Below, in pieces: positions 37,223 to 45,686 of a DNA stretch of 64,000 nucleotides; the first letter of the stretch is position 1, and each line of letters starts with the position of its first letter. A model generated the notes under the pieces. The model had not been told where the DNA came from. It searched no databases and worked only from the letters and a program-made list of their open reading frames with translations. This DNA comes from Mycolicibacterium lutetiense (GTDB taxonomy: Bacteria; Actinomycetota; Actinomycetes; Mycobacteriales; Mycobacteriaceae). Position numbers and translations under genes: made by a program. Location of the stretch: assembly GCF_017876775.1 (NCBI RefSeq), contig NZ_JAGIOP010000001.1, positions 620,001 through 684,000 of the forward strand, read 5' to 3'.

Positions 37223-39862
37223 ATGACCTCACCCGGGATTCACCGCCGTGCGGGCCGTGTTGATGCGGCCGACAATGTCACGCCGCTGCGCGAGCTTGCC
37301 GAGGCGCCGGCCTTCGCGGTGTTCCAGCAGATGGCCGCGACGCCGCGCGGCCTCACCGAGGCCGAGGCGGCCGAACGGCTCCACCGGCACGGCGACAACG
37401 TGCCGCAGGCGTTGTCCGAGGACGGATTCTTCACACGACTGGCTGCGGCGTTGCGCAGCCCGTTCGTCGCGCTTCTGAGCGTTCTTGCGGCGGTCTTTGT
37501 GGCCGTCGGTGACCCGCGCGGATCGACCATCGTCGTGGTGATGGTGGTCCTCGCGGTCGGGCTGCGGCTGTGGCAGCTGACGAGGACGGTGCGTGCGACG
37601 CGGCAGCTGCGCACCCTGACATCGGCCACCGCGACGGTGCGCCGCCGAGCCGACGAACTCGAGGCGCCTCTGGAGCGCGAGGTGCCGGTGAGTGACCTTG
37701 TGCCCGGCGACGTCGTGTCGCTCCGCGCCGGCGATGTGGTGGCAGCCGATCTGCGGCTGCTCTCCTGCACCGACCTCCTCGTCGACCAGTCGGTGCTCAG
37801 CGGTGAAGCGCTGCCGGTGCGCAAGAGCGCCTCGGTGGCCGATGGCGTGGTGACCGGCACCGGGATCATCGACTCGGCGAGCCTGTGCTTCGCGGGATCA
37901 GCTGTGGTGGCGGGTAGCGCCACCGCGGTGGTGGTGGCCACCGGAAGCCAGACCTACGGCGGGTCTCTCGCCCGCGATGCCGCTCGCCTGCGCCCGGAGT
38001 CCAGCTTCGACGTCGGGGTCCGAACGGTGGGCTGGACCCTGATCCGGTTCATGTTGGTGCTGGTCCCGATCGTCTTCGCGGTCAGCGGGGCGGTGTCCGG
38101 AATCTGGCCCCAGGCGGCGATGTTCGCGGTCGCGGTGGCGGTCGGCCTTACCCCGGAGATGCTCCCCGTCATCGTCACCTCCAACCTGGCACGAGGTGCT
38201 GCGCGACTGGCTCGCGACCGGGTGGTGGTGAGCCGGCTCAATGCCATCCAGGATCTCGGTGCCGTGGAAGTGCTGTGCGTCGACAAGACCGGAACGCTCA
38301 CCGAGGACCGAGTGGTCTATGCCAACAGCATCGATATCACCGGCCGGATCGATCACGGAGTTGCCGAGTTCGCCTATCTTGCATCATTTTTCGCCGATGA
38401 GTCACATGACCGGCTGGACGCCGCGATGTGCGAGACGCTGGCCGAGCACGGTATGCCTCTGCTGGCCGAGGCGGCTTTCGAGAAGGTCGACGAGATCGCC
38501 TTCGACTCCGCGCGCCGCCGCGCGAGTGTGGTGGTGCAGCGCCAGCCGGGTGAACACGTACTGATCTGCAAGGGCGATCCGGACCGGGTGCTGCCCCGCT
38601 GCTCGCGGGTGTGGCTGGAGCAGGCGGACGCCGAGCTGAGCGACGACATCCGACTGGAGGCCGATGACCTCGTTCAGGCCTACCGCAAGCAAGGCATGCG
38701 GGTTCTGGCCGTGGCGGTCAAGCCGGGTCCGGCCCGTCTGGAGCACTGCTGCGCGGACGACGAAACCGACCTGATCCTGGCAGGATTCGTGGGATTCGTG
38801 GATCCGGTGCGGGCCAGCGCGGCTCCCGCTGTCGGTGAGCTCGCCGATTGCGGTGTCGATGTCAAGATCCTCACCGGCGACAGTGCGATCGTTGCGCGGC
38901 AGGTAGCCGGCCAGGTCGGAGTCCACCCTGACCGGGTGTTGGTCGGTACCCAGATCGACCGGATCGGTGAGCACAGGTTGCCCGCGGTAGTGGCTGGGAC
39001 ATCGGTCTTCGCCGAGCTTGGGCCGGGGCACAAGGTCCGGATCGTGGCCGCGCTGCGCCAACATGGTTGTGCTGTGGGTTTTCTCGGCGACGGGGTGAAC
39101 GATGTGGCGGCGTTGCGTATCGCCGATGCCGGCATCGCTGCCGACACCGCCACCGATGCGGCCAAGGACGCCGCAGACGTCATCCTGCTGGACAAGGATC
39201 TCGAAGTGGTGGCCCGCGCGGTGGTCGAGGGCCGGCGCACGCTGGCCAACACCATGAAGTACGTCAAGATCACCGCCGCGTCGAACTTCGGCAACGTTTT
39301 GTCGGTCGTCGCCGCAAGTGTGTTCCTGCCGTTCCTGCCGATGCTGCCCGTTCAGTTGATGGTGCAGAACCTGCTGTATGACACCGCCCAGCTGGCTCTG
39401 CCGTGGGACCGGGTCGATCGTGAATATCTGCAGGCACCCCGACGCTGGCGATCGGGCGGACTGGTCGGATTCATGGTGGTGTTCGGGGCACTGAGCTCGA
39501 TATTCGACCTCGCCACGTTCGCGATGCTGTGGTGGGTGTTCGGGGCGGGCCAGAACCCGGCGATGTTCCACGCTGGGTGGTTCGTCGAGGGTCTGCTCAC
39601 TCAGCTTGCGGTGGTCCTCGTGCTGCGCACGAAGAACGCTCCGTGGCGCGGTGATCGACCGGCGCGCGTCGTGGTGACGGTATCGGCCGCGGTAGCGAGC
39701 ATCGGTCTGGTCCTGGGCTTCACGCCGCTGGCGGGCCTGCTCGACATGAGCCCGCTGCCGATGGCTTACGCGTTGTGGCTGATCGCGGTCCTCGCGGCGT
39801 ACGGACTCGCCGCGCACCTGGCCAAGCGCTGGTATCTGCGCCGGCAGCGTAGCTGGCTCTGA
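37223..39862 (+). CDS. mgtA: MgtA-type (P3A) P-type ATPase, probable Mg2+ importer
   Basis: The P-type ATPase has 879 residues and about ten membrane helices. The actuator loop is DQSVLSGEALPV (usually TGES). The membrane signature GLTPEMLPVIVTSNLARGA is diagnostic of MgtA/MgtB Mg2+ ATPases. The phosphorylation site is DKTGTLT at Asp354, and the hinge motif is GDGVNDVAAL with DAAKDAADVILLDKDL. Mg2+-importing ATPases are made when Mg2+ is scarce. The next gene is mgtC, which supports this, although the divergent ArsR gene suggests another metal could be sensed. Aggagc and aagga precede the ATG. Confidence 0.88.
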   Translation: MTSPGIHRRAGRVDAADNVTPLRELAEAPAFAVFQQMAATPRGLTEAEAAERLHRHGDNVPQALSEDGFFTRLAAALRSPFVALLSVLAAVFVAVGDPRGSTIVVVMVVLAVGLRLWQLTRTVRATRQLRTLTSATATVRRRADELEAPLEREVPVSDLVPGDVVSLRAGDVVAADLRLLSCTDLLVDQSVLSGEALPVRKSASVADGVVTGTGIIDSASLCFAGSAVVAGSATAVVVATGSQTYGGSLARDAARLRPESSFDVGVRTVGWTLIRFMLVLVPIVFAVSGAVSGIWPQAAMFAVAVAVGLTPEMLPVIVTSNLARGAARLARDRVVVSRLNAIQDLGAVEVLCVDKTGTLTEDRVVYANSIDITGRIDHGVAEFAYLASFFADESHDRLDAAMCETLAEHGMPLLAEAAFEKVDEIAFDSARRRASVVVQRQPGEHVLICKGDPDRVLPRCSRVWLEQADAELSDDIRLEADDLVQAYRKQGMRVLAVAVKPGPARLEHCCADDETDLILAGFVGFVDPVRASAAPAVGELADCGVDVKILTGDSAIVARQVAGQVGVHPDRVLVGTQIDRIGEHRLPAVVAGTSVFAELGPGHKVRIVAALRQHGCAVGFLGDGVNDVAALRIADAGIAADTATDAAKDAADVILLDKDLEVVARAVVEGRRTLANTMKYVKITAASNFGNVLSVVAASVFLPFLPMLPVQLMVQNLLYDTAQLALPWDRVDREYLQAPRRWRSGGLVGFMVVFGALSSIFDLATFAMLWWVFGAGQNPAMFHAGWFVEGLLTQLAVVLVLRTKNAPWRGDRPARVVVTVSAAVASIGLVLGFTPLAGLLDMSPLPMAYALWLIAVLAAYGLAAHLAKRWYLRRQRSWL

Positions 39863-39901
39863 ATTCCCTGATTTTCAACAATTTTCGAAAGCGAGCGCAG
39901 G

Positions 39902-40618
39902 ATGACGACTGCGGAGATGTTGCTGCGCCTGGGCGCCGGAGTGGGCCTGGGTGCGTTGATCGGACTGGAGCGCCAGTACCGGGCGCGCATGGCGGGGCTA
40001 CGCACCAATGCGCTGGTGGCGGCCGGGGCGACGCTTTTCGTGTTGCTCTCGGCGCACGGCTTCGCCGGCGCGACCGCGGACCCGACCCGGGTGGCGGCCC
40101 AGATCGTTTCCGGTATCGGTTTTCTCGGCGGCGGGGTGATCCTGCGTGAGGGATTGACTGTGCGTGGGCTGAACACCGCGGCCACCCTGTGGTGTTCAGC
40201 TGCCGTCGGGGCACTCGCCGGTGCCGGGATGTACGCCGTGGCGGCCGTCGGTGCCGGTGTGGTGGTTGCCGTGCATGTGATCCTGCGGCCGGTAGGGACT
40301 TTCGTCGACCGTCAGCCTGATACCGGAACCGAAACTCCGACCACCTACACGTTCCGCGCGCTGGCCGATGACAGCGCCGAGGCACATGTACGCACCGTTC
40401 TGGTCGATGCGTTGTCCCGCACTGATTTTGCCCTGCAGTCGGTGCAGAGCTCTCACATGGCCGACGGTGGCCGTGTCGAGGTGTGCGCGACCCTGAGGGC
40501 TCCCGAGCGTGACGACAAGGGGATGGAGACCGCGGTCAGCCGGCTGTCGTTCGAGCCCTCGGTGATCAGTGTGCGCTGGCAGATCGACGAAGCCGGAACC
40601 AACGAGGGTCAGGACTGA
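39902..40618 (+). CDS. mgtC: MgtC/SapB-family membrane protein
   Basis: This 238-residue protein has the MgtC membrane domain, with signature LGALIGLERQYRARMAGLRTNALV and VVSGIGFLGGGVI-type helices (IVSGIGFLGGGVILREGLTVRGLNTAATLW). An ACT-like C-terminal cytosolic domain follows (VRTVLVDALSRTDFALQSVQS). MgtC supports growth in low Mg2+ and modulates ATP synthase in pathogens. It follows mgtA by 39 bases and is cotranscribed with the ABC permease downstream. Confidence 0.92.
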   Translation: MTTAEMLLRLGAGVGLGALIGLERQYRARMAGLRTNALVAAGATLFVLLSAHGFAGATADPTRVAAQIVSGIGFLGGGVILREGLTVRGLNTAATLWCSAAVGALAGAGMYAVAAVGAGVVVAVHVILRPVGTFVDRQPDTGTETPTTYTFRALADDSAEAHVRTVLVDALSRTDFALQSVQSSHMADGGRVEVCATLRAPERDDKGMETAVSRLSFEPSVISVRWQIDEAGTNEGQD

Positions 40619-40625
40619 GGGCGAT

Positions 40626-42368
40626 ATGGCTGTGACGCAGACTTTTCCGACTCCGGGCGCGCTGTCGCGGCCCGCTCGCAGCATGGCGGCCGACGTGCTG
40701 GTCTTCGTCGGAGCGGCCGCCGTGCTGTGGGCAGTCGTGCGGTTGGCGCAGAGCGCCGCGGGGCCATGGGAAGTGGCCTCGGCACCGTCCTCGGTGTCTA
40801 CCGAGCTGGCGGATCTGCCTTACTACGCCGGCCGGTCATTGCTGCGCATGTTCTCCGCGCTCGGGCTCTCGCTCGTGTTCACCTTCGTCTATGCCACCGC
40901 TGCGGCGCGGTTGCGGCGGGCTGAGAAGGTGCTGATCCCACTACTGGACATCCTGCAATCGGTACCGATCCTGGGTTTCCTGTCGATCACCATCACTGGT
41001 TTCATCGCGTTGTTCCCCGGCTCGGAACTCGGGTTGGAGTTCGCGGCGATCTTCGCGATCTTCACGTCGCAGGCCTGGAACATGACGTTCTCGTTCTACT
41101 ACTCGCTCAAATCGCAGCCGCGTGAACTGGATGAGGCCTGCCGTCTGCTGAGACTTTCCCGGTGGCAACGGTTCTGGCGGGTCGATCTGCCCGGCGGCAT
41201 GATCCCGCTGGTATGGAACGGCATGATGAGTTTCGGAGGCGGCTGGTTCTTTCTCACCGCGGCCGAGGCGCTCAGCGTCAACAACCACAATTTCGCTCTG
41301 CCGGGGATCGGTGCATACGTCGCCGCCGCGAGCGACGCGGGTGAACTGAACAAGGTAATGGCGGCGGTCGCGGTGATGATCGCGTTGGTCATCGGGGTGA
41401 ACGTGCTGTTCTGGCGCCCGCTGACAGCCTGGGCCGAACGATTCCGGATGGAAGACTCCGAGGCGGCGCAGGCTCCACGCAGCCTCACCCTCGATGTGTT
41501 GCGCCGCTCGAATATCTCGCGCCTGGTGGGGCGTCCGCTCGGGATACTGGTTTACCCGATGGACCGGGTGATGGCGGTATTCGGTATCGCCGAGCGCCCG
41601 TTGCGGACAGCGGTAGGCCGGCGCCGGTTGGGGGACTGGGTGTTCGGGGCCGTGCTGGCCGTATTGGTCGGGTACGGGTGCTACCGCGCGATCGGCTACA
41701 TCTCGACGACTGTCGGGCTGAGCGAGGTGGGTCATGCGCTGCTGCTCGGCCTGGCCACCTTCGCCCGGGTGGTGGTGTTGGTGGCGGTCGCGACCGTGAT
41801 CTGGGTTCCGGTGGGGGTGTGGATCGGATTGAACCCCAAGGTGTCCCGGTTGGCGCAACCGATTGTTCAGGTGCTGGCGTCGTTTCCGGCGAACTTTCTG
41901 TTCCCACTGGTCACCGCGGTACTGCTGTTCACCGGGGTGAGTCTGAACATCGGCGGCATCCTGTTGATGGCACTCGGTGCGCAGTGGTACATCTTGTTCA
42001 ACGTCATCGCCGGCGCCAGTGCAATCCCCAACGATCTTCGCGAGGCTGCCGCCAATCTTCGGTTGCCACGAATGCTGTGGTGGCGCAAGCTGATTCTGCC
42101 TGCGATCTTCCCCAGCTATGTCACGGGCGGTATCACCGCCGCGGGCGGGGCCTGGAACGCCTCGATCGTCGCCGAAGTGGTCAGCTTCAACGGCACCACG
42201 CTGACCGCAACGGGACTGGGCGCCTACATCACCGAGGCGACGGGGGCAGGGGACGGCGGCCGGATCCTGGTCGGTGTGATGGTCATGAGCATGTACGTGG
42301 TGGCGACCAATCGGCTGTTCTGGCGACGTCTGTACGCATTGTCCGAACGTCGATTCTCCTTGTCCTGA
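40626..42368 (+). CDS. Duplicated (two-domain) ABC transporter permease
   Basis: A permease of 580 residues made of two BPD_transp_1 domains fused in one chain, each with an EAA-type loop (PRELDEACRLLRLSRWQRFWRVDLPGGMIPL, and PNDLREAAANLRLPRMLWWRKLILPAIFPSY). It resembles the nitrate/sulfonate/bicarbonate (NitT/TauT) class but with fused halves. It starts eight bases after mgtC. No solute-binding protein gene is nearby. The substrate is unknown; a metal or metal complex would fit the context, but that is inference. Confidence 0.85.
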   Translation: MAVTQTFPTPGALSRPARSMAADVLVFVGAAAVLWAVVRLAQSAAGPWEVASAPSSVSTELADLPYYAGRSLLRMFSALGLSLVFTFVYATAAARLRRAEKVLIPLLDILQSVPILGFLSITITGFIALFPGSELGLEFAAIFAIFTSQAWNMTFSFYYSLKSQPRELDEACRLLRLSRWQRFWRVDLPGGMIPLVWNGMMSFGGGWFFLTAAEALSVNNHNFALPGIGAYVAAASDAGELNKVMAAVAVMIALVIGVNVLFWRPLTAWAERFRMEDSEAAQAPRSLTLDVLRRSNISRLVGRPLGILVYPMDRVMAVFGIAERPLRTAVGRRRLGDWVFGAVLAVLVGYGCYRAIGYISTTVGLSEVGHALLLGLATFARVVVLVAVATVIWVPVGVWIGLNPKVSRLAQPIVQVLASFPANFLFPLVTAVLLFTGVSLNIGGILLMALGAQWYILFNVIAGASAIPNDLREAAANLRLPRMLWWRKLILPAIFPSYVTGGITAAGGAWNASIVAEVVSFNGTTLTATGLGAYITEATGAGDGGRILVGVMVMSMYVVATNRLFWRRLYALSERRFSLS

Positions 42369-42391
42369 AATGAAATCCGATGGAGGTTCCC

Positions 42392-43717
42392 ATGACTGAC
42401 AACGTTTTGGTCAGCGTCGACGGCGTGAGTAAGAGCTTCACGGGTTCGGCCGGTGACTCCCTGCAGGTACTCGACGACATCAAACTGGACCTACGGTCCC
42501 GTGAGATCGTGGCGCTGCTGGGCCGGTCCGGCTCGGGCAAGTCGACGCTGTTGCGCACGATCGCCGGTCTGATCGCGCCGACCAGTGGTTCGGTGCGCTA
42601 CCGCGGCACCGAACTCAACGGGGCAAATCCGGGTACGGCGATGGTGTTTCAGACGTTCGCGCTGATGCCGTGGCTGACCGTGCAAGACAATGTCGAACTC
42701 GGCCTGGCCGCCCGTGGCGTGCCGCCTTCGCGGCGGCGGGCGCAGGCATTGGCCGCGATCGACATGATCGGTCTCGACGGGTTCGAATCGGCCTACCCCA
42801 AGGAGCTTTCCGGCGGTATGCGGCAACGGGTCGGTTTCGCCCGGGCACTGGTACTCGAACCCGACCTGCTGTTGATGGACGAACCGTTCTCTGCGCTGGA
42901 CGTTCTGACCGCTGAGAACCTGCGTACCGAGCTGATGGCGCTGTGGACCGGGGGCCAGTTCCCGACCCAGGCGATCTGTCTCGTGACCCACAACATCGAG
43001 GAGGCGGTGCTGCTCGCCGATCGGGTCATCGTGCTGGGCGCCAACCCCGGCCGCATCCGCGCCGAGGTCAGCGTGGACCTGGCCCGGCCCCGGGACCGTC
43101 GCGCGCCGGCATTCGAGGCCTTGGTCGACAAGCTCTACGAGCTGTTGACCGGCACCGAATCCGGAGCGGCGCCGCCCGAGCCAACCGAGGCCACCCCGAC
43201 GAGCGCCCCACTGCCGGACGCCACGGTCGGCGGCCTGGCCGGGCTGGTGGAGATCGTCTACGCCAGGGGCGGAAAAGCCGATCTGCCCGACATCGCCACC
43301 GAACTCAACTTCGAGATCGACGACCTGTTGCCGCTCGTGGACGCCGCGGCCATGCTCGGATTTCTCCACGTGCGACACGGTGACCTCGAATTGACGGCAA
43401 CCGGAGGCGAATTCACCACCGCCGACATCCAGTCCAGTAAGCGGATCTTCGCCGAGCAGGCGCGCACTCGCGCGCCACTCGTCCGCACCATCTCTACGGC
43501 GCTGGGCAGGAGCTCCGACGGAAATCTGCGTGCCGGGTTCTTCCTGGATCTGCTCCGGCGTGGGTTCGGGCCCCAAGACGCGCAGCGTCAGCTCGACATC
43601 GCGATCGACTGGGGCCGCTATGCCGAGCTGTTCGACTACGACACCGACACCGACCAGATCTCGGCCGATCCGGTCGGGGCAGTGTCAGCGCGGTATGGCC
43701 CGCGCGGCCGCGGCTGA
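42392..43717 (+). CDS. ABC ATPase with C-terminal AAA-associated domain
   Basis: This 441-residue NitT/TauT-type ATPase has Walker A GRSGSGKST, Q-loop MVFQTFALMPWLTV, signature LSGGMRQRV, Walker B LLLMDEPFSALD and H-loop VTHNIEEAV. After about residue 275 comes an extra domain of the AAA_assoc_C type (LVEIVYARGGKADLPDIATE, DLLRRGFGPQDAQRQLDIAIDWGRYAELF), which resembles a winged-helix sensor. ATG 42392 is chosen because GGAGG lies just upstream, within the longer frame from 42380. It pairs with the fused permease upstream and overlaps the convergent SDR gene by 33 bases. Confidence 0.88.
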   Translation: MTDNVLVSVDGVSKSFTGSAGDSLQVLDDIKLDLRSREIVALLGRSGSGKSTLLRTIAGLIAPTSGSVRYRGTELNGANPGTAMVFQTFALMPWLTVQDNVELGLAARGVPPSRRRAQALAAIDMIGLDGFESAYPKELSGGMRQRVGFARALVLEPDLLLMDEPFSALDVLTAENLRTELMALWTGGQFPTQAICLVTHNIEEAVLLADRVIVLGANPGRIRAEVSVDLARPRDRRAPAFEALVDKLYELLTGTESGAAPPEPTEATPTSAPLPDATVGGLAGLVEIVYARGGKADLPDIATELNFEIDDLLPLVDAAAMLGFLHVRHGDLELTATGGEFTTADIQSSKRIFAEQARTRAPLVRTISTALGRSSDGNLRAGFFLDLLRRGFGPQDAQRQLDIAIDWGRYAELFDYDTDTDQISADPVGAVSARYGPRGRG

Positions 43718-44509
43718 GAACAGCCGCTGGTAGCCCGAGCCGGTGATCCGCACGATGATGTCGAGGATCTTGGCGTCGGGCCCGACGAGCACGCGTGCCT
43801 TGTCCTTGCGCACCGCCTCGAGGATGATCGTGGCGGCCTTCTGCGGGCTGGTTTTGGCCAGCTTCTGGTCGAAGGCCTGGGCGAGTTCCTTGGTATCGAT
43901 CCCCTCGACCGCGGTGGCGTTGCGCGCGATGGCGGTCTTGATGCCGCCCGGATGCACGCATGTCACCTTGACCGGGTGCTTGGCCACGATCATTTCCTGA
44001 CGCAGGGCCTCGGTGAAGCCGCGGACCGCGAACTTGGCCGAGTTGTAGGCCGCCTGGCCCGGAACCGAGAAGATGCCGAACAAGCTCGAGACGTTGACGA
44101 CGTGTCCGTCGCCCGACGCGATCAGGTGCGGCAGGAACGCCTTGGTGCCGTTGACGACGCCCCAGTAGTCGACGTCCATCACCCGCTCGATGTCCTTGAA
44201 CCCGCTGACCTCGACGTCACCGGTGAAGGCGATACCCGCGTTGTTGTAGATCTGGTTGACCTTGCCGAAGTGCTCCTTGACCGCGTCGGCGTACAGCAGG
44301 AACGCCTCACGCTCGGTGACGTCGAGCCGGTCGGACTTCACCTCTGCACCGATCGCCTTGAGCCGTTCCTCCGTGACAGCCAGACCTTCGGTGTCGACGT
44401 CGCTGATCGCCAACTTGGCCCCGGACCGTCCGAGTTCGATGGCCAACGCCTGTCCGATGCCTGATCCGGCGCCGGTGACGACGGCGACCTTTCCGGCGAA
44501 GCCCTCCAT
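43685..44509 (-). CDS. Short-chain dehydrogenase (Rv1245c-like)
   Basis: This 274-residue classical SDR has TGAGSGIG at residues 12-19, the NNAG motif at 89-92, Ser141/142, and the catalytic Tyr155 and Lys159 (YNSAK). DVD after beta-2 suggests NAD(H). The sequence closely follows Rv1245c. The substrate is unknown. Its 3' end overlaps the ABC ATPase gene by 33 bases tail to tail. Confidence 0.88.
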   Translation of the reverse strand: MEGFAGKVAVVTGAGSGIGQALAIELGRSGAKLAISDVDTEGLAVTEERLKAIGAEVKSDRLDVTEREAFLLYADAVKEHFGKVNQIYNNAGIAFTGDVEVSGFKDIERVMDVDYWGVVNGTKAFLPHLIASGDGHVVNVSSLFGIFSVPGQAAYNSAKFAVRGFTEALRQEMIVAKHPVKVTCVHPGGIKTAIARNATAVEGIDTKELAQAFDQKLAKTSPQKAATIILEAVRKDKARVLVGPDAKILDIIVRITGSGYQRLFSAAAARAIPR

Positions 44510-44577
44510 AGAACACTCCCTTGTGTTGTTTGACTTGAGTCGAGATTACCCGGTACCCGCGGTCCTGTCGGGGTCGG

Positions 44578-44838
44578 CTAGGACGCTGCCGCGGCCACCG
44601 GCCGCCATACCTCGGCCAGCGTCTCCAGCGGGACTCCGAGGGCGTCGCTCAGTCCGATGATGGTGCCGAATGCCGGGGAGGGGAGACGGCCGGTTTCGAT
44701 CTTGCGCAGGGTCTCGGGGGATATGCCCGCGGATCGGGCGACCTCTTCGAGGGTGCGACTGCCGCGCGCGGTGCGCAACGCGGCGCCGAGCCGGCGGCCT
44801 GCGGCGACTTGCTCGGGACTCAGCGGGGTGCGGACCAC
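44578..44838 (-). CDS. Small XRE-family regulator
   Basis: A protein of 86 residues that is little more than an XRE helix-turn-helix: LGAALRTARGSRTLEEVARSAGISPETLRKIETGRLPSPAFGTIIGLSDALGVPLETL. The start is GTG 44838. It diverges from a methionine aminopeptidase gene, and the 69 bases between them hold two copies of a palindrome (CGGTATNNNNATACCG). It is therefore likely autoregulated and controls the peptidase gene. In M. tuberculosis the interval between Rv1245c and kgd holds the relBE toxin-antitoxin genes. Confidence 0.85.
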   Translation of the reverse strand: MVRTPLSPEQVAAGRRLGAALRTARGSRTLEEVARSAGISPETLRKIETGRLPSPAFGTIIGLSDALGVPLETLAEVWRPVAAAAS

Positions 44839-44854
44839 GCCACCACGGTAGCGC

Positions 44855-44893
44855 CGGTATTTGTATACCGCTAGTGTCGGTATTTAAATACCG
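44855..44893. promoter_or_regulatory. Twin operators between XRE and map genes
   Basis: CGGTATTTGTATACCG (44855-44870) and CGGTATTTAAATACCG (44878-44893) share half-sites CGGTAT/ATACCG with four-base spacers; the second is a perfect 16-base palindrome. Their centres are 23 bases apart. The second abuts the map ribosome-binding site GGAGG. They are AT-rich against a GC-rich background and fill the divergent promoter region. Confidence 0.75.
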
Positions 44894-44907
44894 AGGAGGC
44901 TCCGGAC

Positions 44908-45669
44908 ATGATCGAGTTGAAGACCGCCGACGAGATCGAGCGAATGCGGGTCACCGGGCGCTTCGTGGCCGAGGTGCTCGCCGAGCTGAGTGGGCTCGCC
45001 GATGTCGGGGTCAACCTCCTCGACCTCGAACTTCACGCCCGCGACATGGTCACACGCCGCGGTGCCGAGTCGTGTTACTGGGACTACGACCCGTCATTCG
45101 GCCGTGGCCCGTTTCGCAACGTCATCTGCCTGTCGGTCAACGATGCTGTGCTGCACGGACTTCCACACGATTACCGGCTGACTGACGGCGACTTGCTCAC
45201 CCTGGACTTCGCGGTGTCCATTGACGGCTGGGTTGCCGACGCGGCCCGCACCGTGATCGTCGGGACACCAGCGGACGCAGACGTGCGGCTGGTGCGGGCC
45301 ACCGAGGAAGCGTTGGCCGCAGGCACTGCCGCCGCGCTCCCCGGCAACCGGCTCGGTGACATCTCGGCCGCCATCGGCGCGGTCGCCGCCGATTACGGCT
45401 ACCCGGTCAACGTCGAATTCGGCGGGCACGGCCTGGGCCGGACCATGCACGAGGATCCGCATGTACCGAATCGCGGCAAGGCCGGCCGCGGCATGATGCT
45501 GCGGGCGGGGATGACGTTGGCGCTGGAACCGTGGTTCGCCGCGGGCACCCACCGCATCGTTCTCGATCGCGACGGCTGGACCATCCGATCCGCCGATGGC
45601 TCCCGCTCCGCCCACACCGAGAACACCGTCGCGATCACCGAATCGGGCCCGCTCGTATTAACTTGCTAG
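44908..45669 (+). CDS. map: Type I methionine aminopeptidase
   Basis: This M24A peptidase of 253 residues removes the initiator Met from nascent proteins. All metal and active-site residues are present: His83 (VLHGLP), Asp100, Asp111 (DFAVSIDGWVADAART), His174 (GGHGLGRTMHEDP), Glu207 (LALEPW) and Glu239 (TENTVAIT). It lacks the N-terminal SH3-binding extension of MetAP1c. Mycobacteria normally carry housekeeping map genes elsewhere, so this is probably an accessory copy. GGAGG precedes the ATG. Control by the divergent XRE protein is inferred from the paired operators. Confidence 0.9.
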   Translation: MIELKTADEIERMRVTGRFVAEVLAELSGLADVGVNLLDLELHARDMVTRRGAESCYWDYDPSFGRGPFRNVICLSVNDAVLHGLPHDYRLTDGDLLTLDFAVSIDGWVADAARTVIVGTPADADVRLVRATEEALAAGTAAALPGNRLGDISAAIGAVAADYGYPVNVEFGGHGLGRTMHEDPHVPNRGKAGRGMMLRAGMTLALEPWFAAGTHRIVLDRDGWTIRSADGSRSAHTENTVAITESGPLVLTC

Positions 45670-45686
45670 CCCAGCTGACCGGCCTC

